The notes under the pieces: generated by a model | Told to the model about the DNA's origin: nothing | Seen by the model: only the letters and a program-made list of their open reading frames with translations | Database searches by the model: none | Translations under genes and position numbers: made by a program | In this document: positions 32,694-44,535 of the stretch, piece after piece | Layout: every line of letters starts with the position of its first letter | How positions within the stretch are numbered: position 1 is the stretch's first letter | Assembly: GCA_019633425.1 (NCBI GenBank) | Contig: WSUB01000076.1 | Location: 1-64,000, forward strand | Source of the DNA: Tulasnella sp. 424 | Taxonomy: Eukaryota > Basidiomycota > Agaricomycetes > Cantharellales > Tulasnellaceae | Length of the DNA: 64,000 nucleotides | Reading direction: 5' to 3'

Positions 32694-34843
32694 ATGCCAA
32701 GCGACCTCCTCTCCTCCAGCAATGTTTCATTAATTGCATCAGGGTTGGTGTTTGCGTACTTGCTCAAGAAGCGCTGGGATACTACATCCCGTCCTCAATA
32801 TCCTCCTGGTCCACGAGGATTACCCCTTATCGGCAGTTAGTGATTTGCCAGCTAGAGAGTATTGCATAGAGACTCATTCCTGCGTCTCGTAAAAGATCTC
32901 CTTGACATGCCCCGAAGTCAGGTCGTGCTAAAATATTTGGAGTGGGGAAAGCAATATGGCCCAATAACTTGGGCTGTCGTTCCGGGGCGGAAGTTTGTCA
33001 TCCTCAACACTTATGAAGCCATGTCCGAACTGCTTGAAAAGCGCGGAAGCAATTATATTAATAGATCATTCGGTGTTATGCTGAATGACCTTGTCGGTGA
33101 GTGGGCACCCTGGTCAAGGCCAAATCATTGTTCAATTCCCTTTCCTTCTCGAAGGTGGGGGCTTCACTACCGGTCGACGGCAAGGCGATGCTACCTGGAG
33201 ACGACACCGCAAGTTTCTCAAACATGCTCTCACTATATCCACCATTAAACAAGAATACTCCGATCTTCTGATTGCGAATGCGGCCCGGTATACTCAGGCC
33301 GTTCTTCAGAAACCTGAAGAGTTCCTTCCGAGTCTTAAGCGGTAAAGTAGCGAAGCCCAATGTGCTTGGGGCTAATTATTGATTGTGAGTTTATTCAACA
33401 GAATACTAGGAGAGACCATTACGGAACTCACCTATGGCGCACTGGCAGACGAGGACGGCACCGACTACATAACCGAGCATGACGAACTTTTCAGATACTT
33501 AAGTACCGCTACAACGGGTTATCTCGTCGATTCGCTCCCGCTACGTGAATTAATTGCTTCCGTCCAACATGTGGACTGTTTACTGACGAGACTGCAGTAC
33601 GGTTTATTCCGGCTTGGTTCCCGGGAGCACAGTTCCAACGAGACGCCTTAAAATGGCGACGACACTGCAAGATGCTGCGGAAGAAAATGGCAGAAGGTGT
33701 GGAGAGACGAATGGTAATCTCATTTCATTGTTTCACTACAGCTCGTAGATTGAGTGAAACCCATCTTTTTGTGCAGGCAGCGAAAGAAGGACGTTCATGC
33801 TACGTCTCAAACAACCTTGAAAACATCAGGAAACAGCAAGCGGCAACAGGAGTGGACATCACTGAGGACATTCAAGCCGTACATGATAGTGCCTTCACTT
33901 TCTACCAAGGTCAGCCGAAGAGCCCTCGCTCGTTTGTCGTTACCAGACTCAACGATCATTTGCCCGTGGCCTAACCGTATAGCTGGATCCGATACGGTGA
34001 GACATAGTATCAAGCTTTAATGCCACTAGACAAACTTTTCCTTGATTAGACCGAAGCAGCTTTGAGAAACTTCCTGCTTGCGATGTCGCTTTACCCAGAT
34101 GTGCAGGATCGGGCTCGTAAAGAAATAGAACAGTTCTTCACGCAAGGTCGATCTCCAAATTTTGAGTACCAAGATCAAATGTCATACATCCATGCTGTTG
34201 TCTTGGAAAGTTTGAGATGGAATCCTCCGGTTCCGTTCTGTGCGTCGAATTCGGTTGCTTAGTTGCGGCTTCACTATCTGCCGGTGCCGAGGCTAACCTG
34301 CCCCATTCTCACAGGCCTTCCTCATGCGTCCCGAGAGGATGACATCTACGATGGTTACTTTATTCCGAAGGGCACAACAGTGATTCCCAACATCTGGTAT
34401 CATTTGAAACTTCGGGCTATTACCTGCTGCTGACAAGGACTTTTCTTTATAGGCAGGTATCTCGGGACCCATCGATTTATGAAGACCCTTCGACGTTTAA
34501 CCCGGATCGCTTCATCGGCAATCCTGAAATTTTGGACCCCCGCGACTTTGTGTTCGGGTTTGGTCGGCGCATTTGCCCAGGCGCCTCGTTAGGTTACCAA
34601 CTTACGTGGATCTTTGTTGTTTCAATTTTATGGGGGTTCGAAATCAAGAGACCGGAGGGAAGCCCGCGATTGGACCAGGACATTGATCGCTTCAGTTTTG
34701 GCTTCATCAGGCATGTCTCATTTTCCAACAAGAACCAATTCACTGACCCTTATACATCTAGCACACCATATCCTTTTTCCTGCATACTCGATCCGCGGGT
34801 TGATTTCGAGAAGAACGATCCTACGAGCTTTGAGATCATGTAG
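32694..34843 (+). CDS. Cytochrome P450 (gene 11, group B)
   Basis: Predicted 515-residue P450. Exons: 32694-32835, 32896-33096, 33155-33341, 33402-33544, 33598-33713, 33777-33909, 33983-33996, 34050-34239, 34315-34396, 34453-34710, 34762-34843. Motifs: [24 protein letters not shown] (Cys444). At the exon 8/9 junction the split codon gives Cys (T|GC) where every other A, B and C copy has Gly. The last intron (34711-34761) has the GC donor and open frame. The promoter and exon 1 are identical to gene 12 for about 320 bp, while exons 3 and 4 match gene 8 better, so the copy has a mixed history. Confidence 0.93.
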
Positions 34844-36310
34844 CTGCCGTGACGCATTGATACCGGAAAGATCCTGTTAAAGTCGTATCCGGATTTCTCA
34901 TACCTCTAATTGTGTGGAGCGGAAAAAGAAATATCTCCATGAAAGTCTGCTCTACAACATCAGCGTTTCTGGCTCCTGGTGCTCGTGGGCATCAACATTT
35001 CCGTGACAATATTCCTGTTTGTATCATAATCACCTACATACATATTGTAAGGCGAGTCGATTAGGTAACCGCCTTGCAAGAGTACCGTTGTCTTGTATTT
35101 GTTAGTCTATGTTAGTATCCACACTTTCTACTTCAGTGGCCTTAAGACTACAATTGAGAGAACGATCGCTACCGTACAATGTACTACCCTACAGCTCCTT
35201 ATATACCTTTCGCGAAGTAGATACATGGTCCGGTAGCCTCGTGGAACACTCTTAGCCGCAGCTCCAAGTACCTATTTATATACATTCCTACATGTGCTTG
35301 ATCTCGGCTATTTCGAATGGTTAGTCAGGATATCTAAGGGGGTGGAAGAGGGTTCGTTAGTACGGTTCCATCTAGAGGTCTAGGCAAGTTATACGGATTA
35401 GGTATGGGGAACCGTGGGACGAACGCCTCATCGTCACACATATGTTGTGGTGTAAAGACCGAAAATAGCTTGTGAATCGAATGTGTGATTCTACAGCACA
35501 ACCTTTGGGCCTCATAGGTGATCAGGGCTGGACCTGAGCGAGCCGAGGCATCGAAGCAGCTTCGGGAGGGCAGGTGGAACTGTGCCGGAAAGGGGACTCA
35601 AACCCCGTCTGAAGCGCTGTGGTACCTGGCCCAAGGAATGATGGAGCTCGACGACAAGAATGAAATGATGACGAGCCTCCAAGCAGAACGAAAATGTTAC
35701 GATACACCGCCGGGGAGACCTGGGCTAGCCTCCAGGATATGAAAGGTTGACAGGGGACCAATGTTGCGGAAGACATGCTGGCACGCACCCTTAAGGATCA
35801 TTTATTCGGATCTAGGGAGTTGAGCTGGTACGGACAATGATAAACTTTCGACTCGGAGCATCTAAAAGACAGATCCAATGTCAGGTAGGGACTTAGGGAT
35901 TCGAATTTCGGAGGGCGAAGTGTGATTGATACTGGTGAAACATCGATAACGGAATTCAGGTGGGTTTATTCAAACGGTTGGGTACTTGTCGACCTAGCGA
36001 GGGGATGGGAGCTCTGAGGATTGATAATGACTAGTATCGAAAACTAACGCGAACAGACCGCAAGAAGCTTGCAGAGCAGGTCACATCATATTGAGGCGTA
36101 ACGTTCCTGGCGCGGCTGGGTGGCGCAGTGATCGGGGTTCTGTTCTCGTCACAGAAGACGCATCCTTGGTTGGACTGAGGCGATGACTCGGGATCCCTAA
36201 AGTATTGTCCAGCGACCCTTTGATGTCGGGGACTCTATATACTTTGGCCATTTGAGCTTCTCGTAAAATGCTGCTTGTCTCTCCCCTTTGCGTTGCTCTG
36301 CGATATCAGA
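34844..36310. other. Spacer between genes 11 and 12; possible solo LTR
   Basis: Positions to about 35020 are the group B 3' flank. About 35040-35460 is unique in the window and AT-rich, with TATATA stretches and a TGTTAGTATCC start near 35109. It could be a solo retrotransposon LTR, but I find no target-site duplication. About 35468-35900 repeats 30955-31390 (including the D-gene upstream block), and from 36000 the group B promoter begins. No D gene body is present. Confidence 0.5.
36236..36241 (+). promoter_or_regulatory. TATA box of P450 gene 12
   Basis: TATATA 75 bp before the ATG, at exactly the same offset as in gene 11. Confidence 0.6.
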
Positions 36311-38464
36311 ATGCCAAGCGACCTCCTCTCCTCCAGCAATGTTTCATTAATTGCATCAGGGTTGGTGTTTGCGTACTTGCTCAAGAAGCGCTGGGATACT
36401 ACATCCCGTCCTCAATATCCTCCTGGTCCACGAGGATTACCCCTTATCGGCAGTTAGTGATTTGCCAGCTAGAGAGTATTGCATAGAGACTCATTCCTGC
36501 GTCTCGTAAAAGATCTCTTAGACATGCCCCGAAGTCAGTTCGTGCTGAAATATCTCGAGTGGGGAAAGCAATATCACCCGATAACTTGGGCTGTCGTTCC
36601 GGGGCGGAAGTTCGTCATCCTCAACACTTATGCAGCTATGTCCGAACTGCTTGAAAAGCGTGGAAGCAATTATATCAATAGATCAGGAGGCATTATGGTG
36701 AAAACCCTTATTGGTGAGTGAACGCCCTCACCAGGGCCAATCATCATTCAATTCCCTTTCATTCTCGAAGGCTGGGACTTCTCCACCGGTCAGCGGCAAG
36801 GCGATGCTACCTGGAGACGACACCGCAAGTTTCTTAAACATGCTCTCGCTATATCCACCATCAAACAAGAGTACTCCGATCTTCTGATTGCGAATGCGGC
36901 CCGGTATATCCATGCCGTGCTTCAGAAACCTGAGGAGTTCCTTCCGAGTCTTAAGCGGTAAAGGTACAAAGCCTAAGGTCCTTGGTGCTAATTATTGACT
37001 GTGATTTTATTCCATAGAATACTAGGAGAGACCATTGCGGAGCTCACCTATGGTGCACTGGAAGACGAGGACGGCACCGACTACGTAACCGAGCAGAACG
37101 AGCTTTTCAAATATATAAAGAATGCTTCAATGGGTTATCTCGTCGATTTGTTTCCGCCGCGTCAGTCAATTGCTTCCGTGCAATAGGAGGGCTAGCCGTT
37201 TATTGACGAGACTGCAGTAAGGTTTATTCCGGCTTGGTTTCCGGGAGCACAGTTCCAACGAGACGCCTTAAAATGGCGACAACACTGCAAGATGCTGAGG
37301 AAGACGATGGCGGACGGCGTAGAGAGACGAATGGTAATCTCGTTTCATTGTCTCACTACAGCTCGCAGATTGAGAGAAACCCGTCTTCTTTGTGCAGGCA
37401 GCAAGAGAAGGACGTCCATGCTACGTGTCAAATAACATTGAAGACCTCAGGAAGCAGCAAGCGGCAACAGGAGTGGATATAACTGAGGACATTCAAGCTG
37501 TACATGATAGTGCCTTCAGTTTCTTCCAAGGTGAGGCCAAGAGCCGTCGTTTGTTTGTCGTTGCTAGACTCAACAATCACCTACCCGTGGCCTTCCCGTA
37601 TAGCGGGGTCCGATACGGTAAGATATATTATCAAGCTTTAATGACGCTAGACAAACGTTTGATTGATTAGTCCGACACAACTTTGAAAAACTTCCTGCTC
37701 GCCATGTCGCTTTACCCTGAAGTGCAAAATCGGGCTCGTAGGGAAATCGACCAGTTCTTTACGCAAGGTCGATCTCCCAATTTTGAGTACCAGGATCAAA
37801 TGCCATACATCCATGCTGTCGTCTTGGAGAGTTTGAGATGGAACCCTCCGGTTTCGGCCGGTGCGTTTAATCCAGTTGTTTGGTTGCGGCTTCACTATCA
37901 GTCTACTGGGGCTAACCTGCGCCATCCCACAGGCGCTCCTCATGCGTCCCGAGAGGATGATATCTACGATGGCTACTTTATTCCGAAGGGCACAATAGTA
38001 ATTCCCAACCTCTGGTATCATTCGACGTTTTGAAATATCAACCGCTCCTGACAAGGTCTTTGCTTTGTAGGCAGGTATCTCGGGACCCATCCATTTATGA
38101 AGACCCTTCGACGTTCAACCCGGATCGCTTCATCGGCGATTCTGAAATTCTGGACCCCCGCGACTTTGTGTTCGGGTTTGGTCGGCGCATTTGCCCGGGC
38201 GCCTCGTTAGGCTACCAACTTACGTGGATCTTTGTTGTTTCAATTTTATGGGGGTTCGAAATCAAGAGACCGGAGGGAAGCCCGCGACTGGACCAGGACG
38301 CTGATCGCTTCGATTTTGGCGCCCTCAGGCACGTCTCATTCTCAAACGAGGGCCAACTTACTGACCCTTGTACATCTAGCTCACCATATCCTTTTTCCTG
38401 CGTACTCGATCCACGGGTTGATTCGGACAAGAACGATTTTACAACGAGCTTCGAGATTATCTAG
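36311..38464 (+). CDS. Cytochrome P450 (gene 12, group B), mosaic
   Basis: Predicted 516-residue P450. Exons: 36311-36452, 36513-36713, 36771-36957, 37018-37160, 37218-37333, 37398-37530, 37604-37617, 37671-37860, 37933-38014, 38071-38328, 38380-38464. Motifs: [24 protein letters not shown] (Cys444). Exon 2 carries QYHPITW where all relatives have QYGPxTW. The last intron (38329-38379) starts GCACGT and stays open. Promoter and exon 1 are identical to gene 11, exons 3 and 4 resemble gene 9, and exon 6 ([11 protein letters not shown]) resembles gene 8, which indicates gene conversion among B copies. Confidence 0.93.
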
Positions 38465-39122
38465 CCGCTGTGACGCCTTGGTACTGGAGAGAACCTGTTA
38501 AATTCATATCCATATTTCTCCTAGCTCTGACTTTGTCGAGCGAAAAAAACATAGCCCCATGAAACTTTGCTCTATGACATGTGTTTTGGATCGTGGTGCT
38601 CGTGGGTATCGAGCATTTTTATGATAATATTTACTGTTAGTATCATAATCACATCTTGATTGAAGTCAAAGCCCATCTCAGCGGACTTTCAAACCTACAC
38701 GGGAAAGGCCGGGGGAGTAACGTTTACGCAAATCACTCTGGTTCTCGAGACCTGCAAGCCCACACGGCTAATGTATCAATGGATCCCGAAGCCTTCACAA
38801 GAATGTTCTCTTCGGGACGAGGATGTAACTTACCGTTGTGTTGTGTTCAGCGAACGTGTTGCTGATTGTCCCTATGCAGGGAACTTCGAATGAGCCAACA
38901 ACTCGACACGGAACCGTGGCCCGCCACCAATTGAAAGTAGGGGTAGGAAACCCCGCCCTGACCGCAATATAATTCAACCGAACGACCCTTGTAAGCTATG
39001 AAGTTTGGTGCCAGACAGTCCCCTGTGGTGATGGGGAGTTTAAGTGCACGCGCACTGCACAGCGGTTTTGCTTGAACGTTCCCACTCGTTTGCCGCCCGT
39101 CTCCACCTTCGCTTTTGAAAGC
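38465..39122. other. Spacer between genes 12 and 13
   Basis: The first 180 bp are the group B 3' flank. The remainder matches none of the repeat blocks seen elsewhere in the window, and its short open frames are not recognisable. The gene 13 promoter must lie at the end; no clear TATA box is visible. Confidence 0.55.
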
Positions 39123-41250
39123 ATGGAGAGTAGTCTACTCTCTCTGAATGGCATATCTTTAGCCGGATCAACTCTCTTTCTTCTCTATTTTCTGCGGAAA
39201 TACTGGAACAGCGAGTCTCGTCCTCCCTTGCCGCCGGGCCCTCGTGGACTTCCTCTCGTCGGCAGTGTGTATTTTACTTACAAGCTTTCATCGTTCGCCA
39301 TCTCATTCGAAGTTAAATCAGACCTTTTAGACTTTCCTCGAAAGCAATTCGTCTTAACGTATCTGCAGTGGGGAGAGCAGTATGGACCTCTCACATGGGT
39401 TGTGGTCCCGGGCAGAAAATTCTTAATCCTCAATACCTACGACGCTATGCGTGAGCTACTCGATAAGCGGGGAAGTAACTATATCGACAGGAATCAAGGT
39501 GTAATGATTAGCAAGCTTATGAGTAAGTTCATTCAGTCTACGCATTCGAAAGGACCGCTAAAACGTCCTTTACAATAGAGACTAACTTCACGACCAGCCG
39601 CTCGCAAGCTGGTGTGACATGGAGAAGACATCGCAAGTTTCTCAGACAAGCTCTCTCTCTGGACACTATCAAACAAGATTACTCCGACCTTTTCGTCGCC
39701 AAAGCGTCCGGATATATTCAAGCCATTCTTCGCGACCCTGACAACTTCCTTCCCAATCTCAAAAGGTGAGTAGGTGGGTGTTGAACACTCTTGCGAATGT
39801 CGCTAATCCTCTGAGCCGCTTAACAAGGGCCCTTGGCGAGACAATCTCCGAGCTAACTTACGGAGCTCTCGAGCATCAAGACGGGACTGATTATGTGGCA
39901 GAACATGAAAAACACTTTGAATATTCCAAACGAGCTGCAATGGGATACCTCGTAGACCTCTTTCCTTTGCGTTCGTCCCCTTAATGTCGCCTGCTTCGCT
40001 TAGCTAGAATATTGTCTCTTTCCAGTTCGATTCGTCCCTGCTTGGTTCCCTGGGGCGAAGTTCAAGCGAGATGCATGGGAATGGGGTCAACATTGCCACA
40101 ATTTGCGGAAGATGCTGACCGAAGATGTTGAACAGCGAATGGTGCGTGAATAGTCGCTCACGTTATAGTGGGAACGTGTGCTTTAGGCGCTTATGACACA
40201 ATATATAGGGTACTAAGGAAGGGCGGCCCTGTTACGTCTCTAACCTGCTTGATGACCTTCAAAAGCTAGGCTCGGATACTAGCGACGACATCCGCGATGA
40301 CGTGCAAGCCGTTCATGATAGTGCCTTTAGTTTTTATCAGGGTGCGTCCAAAACTCCTATTTCAGCCCATATTCTGGTATGCTCACATTCGTTTCTCTGG
40401 GCCTACAGCTGGTTCCGATACGGTTGGTGTTCTGAGATACTGGATGGTCGCGCCGATCAGCACCTACCTACCATCTTTCTTGTAGACTGAAGTCGTCCTG
40501 AAGAACTTTTTGCTTGCTATGACCCTCTATCCAGAGATTCAAGCTCATGCCCGGGAAGAGGTTGACCGAGTATACGGCGAAGGACCTCCCGGAGATTTCG
40601 AAGGACAGGAGAAGATGCCTTATCTTCGTGCTATCCTCTTGGAAAGCCTGCGGTGGAATCCTCCAGTTTCTGCAGGTTTGTTGACCCGCATAAACAGTCC
40701 CGTGACCGTGTTGTGACTTACGGATATATACGTTGAAGGCTTGCCACATGTGTCACGGGAGGATGATATTTATGGAGGGTACTTCATTCCAAAGGGTACC
40801 ACAGTTATCCCTAATCTATGGTATGTAGATTGACTGCTGATCTTACTGTTAGTCTAACGACCCGTTTGCAAGGAAAATATCCCGAAATCCGATGATTTAC
40901 CAAGACCCCTCCACCTTCAACCCAAACCGTTTCATAGACAATCCAGAGGCGCTGGACCCTCGCGAGTTTATTTTTGGCTTCGGACGGAGGATTTGTCCCG
41001 GAAACTATCTCGCATACCAGCTTATGTGGATTTTCATGGTCTCGGTGTTATGGGGTTTTGAGTTAAGGAGACCTCAAGGAGAACCTTCTCTTGACGATGA
41101 CCTGGAGCGCTTTGACTTGGGACTTATCAGGTATGTCTGGTTTTCAACCATATCGCCTCGGATTAATGACAATTTGATGCCATTGTTAGCTATCCATACA
41201 CATTCCGATGCTATTTTGTTCCTCGAAAAGGATTGGAGAAGGAAATCTAG
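39123..41250 (+). CDS. Cytochrome P450 (gene 13, group C)
   Basis: Predicted 508-residue P450, related to groups A and B but clearly divergent. Exons: 39123-39264, 39322-39522, 39579-39765, 39828-39970, 40026-40141, 40209-40341, 40409-40422, 40486-40675, 40739-40820, 40873-41130, 41190-41250. Anchor about residues 9-26, hinge [13 protein letters not shown]-helix [24 protein letters not shown] (Cys444), tail TFRCYFVPRKG. The exon 2/3 junction codon reads AGA (Arg) where most paralogs have Gly. The last intron has a normal GTATGT donor and serves as reference for the GC donor of group B. It converges on gene 14. Confidence 0.93.
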
Positions 41251-41643
41251 CTAATAGTGTTGTAATATAATACTACCGTACCGCGGCATTCGTCTCATGA
41301 GCTCAGCGATATCTAGCCTTTCCGCACGGCACCAGGTGATCACTAGCGATGCTGAATACACTCACGCTGAGAAGACTTGCCTTTGCGTGTCTCGTAGTAG
41401 CAAGGCACAGTTGTGCGCTGGCCTCCGCGAGTGTCTCCGAGTTAAACTGAGAGCATAGAACTCTCCTCCGCGCGTCACACGCTTACTAGTACGATCCAGA
41501 AGGTCCCATAAGCAATTTAGGCATGAATTTAAGAGACAACATAATCCCATTCGGGATTCCCCCTTGCTTCACCCGACAGTTCCTTATAAGACTCCTTCTC
41601 CCCCGAGGGGGATTCCCGACTGGCTCTACCGGACCGAATTCAA
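41251..41643. other. Convergent spacer between genes 13 and 14
   Basis: About 390 bp with no gene and no shared repeat block. If gene 14 ends early (see that entry), the spacer extends to about 41780. Confidence 0.55.
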
Positions 41644-43818
41644 CTAATCATGAGCCCGGCTCTTGCAATGACGGTGATCGGTCTTAGGTGATTGAGTTAC
41701 TCTTGATGTAGGTTTCCCGGGGAGTAAAAGTGCACTGAAATGGGTGAGGATGGCTTCGGCACCGCAGGGATCAGCTTCTTTCAGACGCCCTTGGCACTGA
41801 AAACACCAAATAGCCCCCACCTGATAAAACCCAAGTCGAATAGGTCGACATCATTGATATCCTCCAAACTTGGCTCGCCTTCCGGTCTCTTGAGTTCGAA
41901 GGCCCACAGGATGGAGACGACGAATATCCATGTGATTTGGTACGCCAGGGAGTTGCCCGGACAAATACGCCTACCGAAGCCGAAGATAAAATCACGAGGG
42001 TCAAGGACGTTCGGATTTTCTATAAACCGATCGGGGTTGAAGGTCGAAGGACTCCGATAAATGTTCGGGTCTCGGGATACTTGCCTAGAGTGTAAAATGT
42101 AAAGAGATACTCTGGTCATTTACGATATGGGGGAGGTTCGGTACCATAGATTGGGGATGAGTGTTGTTCCTTTTGGGATGAAATAACCCTTGTATATGTC
42201 GTCCTCCCGAGATGCATGAGGCATTCCTTGAAATACAATAAACAAGATTGGAATCAGAAGCCCAATGAAAATCATCCCGACGTACCCATAGAAACTGGAG
42301 GATTCCAGCGAAAAGTTTCCAAAATAACAGCTTTGATGTAAGGCATATTTTCTTGGTCCAAAAAATCTGGGGACCTCCCGTCATTAAACACTCGATCGAT
42401 TTCTTCCCTGGCGCGTGCTTGAACCTCGGGATGAAGCGACATGGCAAGCAAGAACGTCTTCAGAACTATGATGCTCTTTTGTTTGAAATACGGTTCTTTC
42501 AGCACGTCCTATGTCACAGATTGCAATGTTAAACTCACAGTATCAGCTCCCGCTGAGGGTAGCAAATAATCGACGTTAGTGAAGGAATAAATTATCGGAC
42601 AGTCTGGAGGCACCTTGAAAGAAGCTGAAGCCACTTTCGTGAACCAGCTGTGCGTCAGCACGGACATCGGCTCCAGTCTCATCCTGCAGCCTTTGAAGGT
42701 CTTCGAGTAAGTTTGCGATGTAGCACGGTCGTCCCTTCCCAGTCGACTGCCGAAAGGTGTGTTTTGTCAGCGATAAAGCGGGGCGAGCGAGGTAGTCTTA
42801 AATACCATGCGGTGCTGGATACCGTCTTGCATCATGGTCTGAAGACTGATGCGATGTTCTCTCCACTTCTTGGCGTCGCGCTTAAATTTTGCGCCAGGAA
42901 ACCAACTAGGAATAAACCTCACTTTCATCCTTTCAGTACCTGAACCTGGCAGACACCTGTCTTACTTACGTGATGGAAAGAGGTCAACGACATACCCGGC
43001 TGCTGCACGTATAGAATAATCAAGGAGTTCTTGGTGCTTGACCACGTAGTCGGTACCATCTTCATGATCGAGTGCTCCGTAGGTAAGCTCCGCGATGGTC
43101 TCCCCTAGGACGCTGTTTCCGTTTCATTATCCATCAACAAGCTAAAAAGCCATCAATATATCTGGCCAGACGCACCGTTGCAGAGATGGAAGAAATTCAA
43201 AGGGTTGGTGGAGAATGGTCGCTAGGTACTGGTGCGCTTTTGCCAGGAAGAGATCCGAGTACTCCCGCTTAACAGTCTCCAATGATAGTGCTTGATGAAA
43301 GAACTTGCGATGCTTCTTCCAATCACTGTCAGCTTTTTTGATAGGTGTAGTGAAACCCAAGCCTAGGTCGACGCGGCGTAAGTGAAGGGCCTCGAGAAAA
43401 CGGGAAAGACGCGTTTCACCAATCAGTTCGGCCGACATGACCATGCGTGCACGATCTATATGATTACTTCCTCGTCTGTCCAATAGCTCGTCGATAGCAT
43501 CATACGTGTTCAAAACCACAATGTTCCGACCCGGAACTGTGATCCAGGTAATTGGTCCATATTGAGCTCCCCACTTGCTGAATGTGAGGCAGAATCGCTC
43601 CTGTGGCATATCAAGAAGATCTATGGACCAATTAGCGCCCTATCGAGCGAATATATCCTGTGGTACTCACTTCCAAGAAGTGGGAGTCTCTTGGGTCCCG
43701 GAGGGAAGGGAGGGTGTGTCTGGCTTTTCCACTTTCGGAGGCAGTAGAGCAGCACAAAACCTGAGACCCCCAACGAGAGGATATTCGATGAAAGGAAAGC
43801 AGTTACACCTTCGCCCAT
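41644..43818 (-). CDS. Cytochrome P450 (gene 14, group C), uncertain C-terminus
   Basis: Predicted P450 of about 522 residues. Exons: 43818-43671, 43620-43420, 43362-43176, 43112-42970, 42921-42806, 42746-42614, 42552-42539, 42475-42286, 42226-42145, 42084-41821, 41734-41644. Motifs: hinge FPPGPKRLPLLG, C-helix WKKHR, I-helix AGADT, ExxR as [14 protein letters not shown] (Cys446). Exon 10 is two codons longer than in relatives. The final exon is doubtful. The proposed splice (41820 to 41735) gives a tail without the family's CxFxPR pattern, while reading through stops at 41781. The catalytic core is complete either way. It converges on gene 13 and is followed upstream by a long G-run. Confidence 0.87.
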
Positions 43819-44535
43819 AGGATGAGATGTATGTGGTTTTTTTGGGGGGGGGGGGGGGCGGGGGGCGGCAACTAACGAAAATCATTTCGTTTTATGGACG
43901 AGACACGTACTTATCTCGACCGCTTTCGTACTGGCTGCAATCTTGCCAAAGTTTCCCGTGTAATGGGATGAAAATATCCAATCACTGATTGGTCGGAAGC
44001 TTCAGGGGGTCATTCATGTCCGCTTCCGCGCGTGAGATCGAAGCTCGGCACGAATGGGGCCACTTCCGCTCCCAAGCAATTCGCTGCGCCACCCAAATGT
44101 CTATTAAATGAAGTCAAATACCGAGGCTTCAAGAGCCAAGGTAGCTGACAGTACAGAGTGGCGAGTTATGTGGAGCGGTCAGGAGATCCTCAGCCAAATA
44201 GAGGAAGATCGAGCTCTCATTTGCGGGACTGGTGTGCGGCGTACGGAATAGCCTCCGACGGTCTTGAAAAATCAAGGCCAACCAATTGGACGTTGATCAA
44301 AGGAAACCTCTGCGAAGTCTGTCCCGAGCGCTCGGACTGGTTGACTGGGCGGCAACTTTGCCTCCGAACAGCCACATGGAATCCTCATGCTGCGCATGGT
44401 GGGTTTGATATTCTGGTGTCTCTCATCCAAAGTAAAATGGACAGGGCGAGCCACTACCGGACCAAAATTGAAATGATACCATTCGTGAAGGAGGAAGATA
44501 CTGACGTTTCTGACAAAAACCATCATTCTAAGAAT
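43819..44535. other. Spacer between genes 14 and 15
   Basis: This holds the poly-G tract and the likely gene 14 promoter, with an ATTGGTCGG (CCAAT on the reverse strand) near 43990. A plus-strand open frame at 44158-44673 overlaps the 3' end of gene 15 and shows no recognisable protein, so I do not call it. Confidence 0.55.
43843..43868. repeat. Poly-G tract upstream of gene 14
   Basis: A T-run followed by about 20 G with one C interruption, starting about 25 bp upstream of the gene 14 ATG, so in transcript sense it is a C-rich 5' leader. Similar G-runs occur near 61192-61207. Confidence 0.85.
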
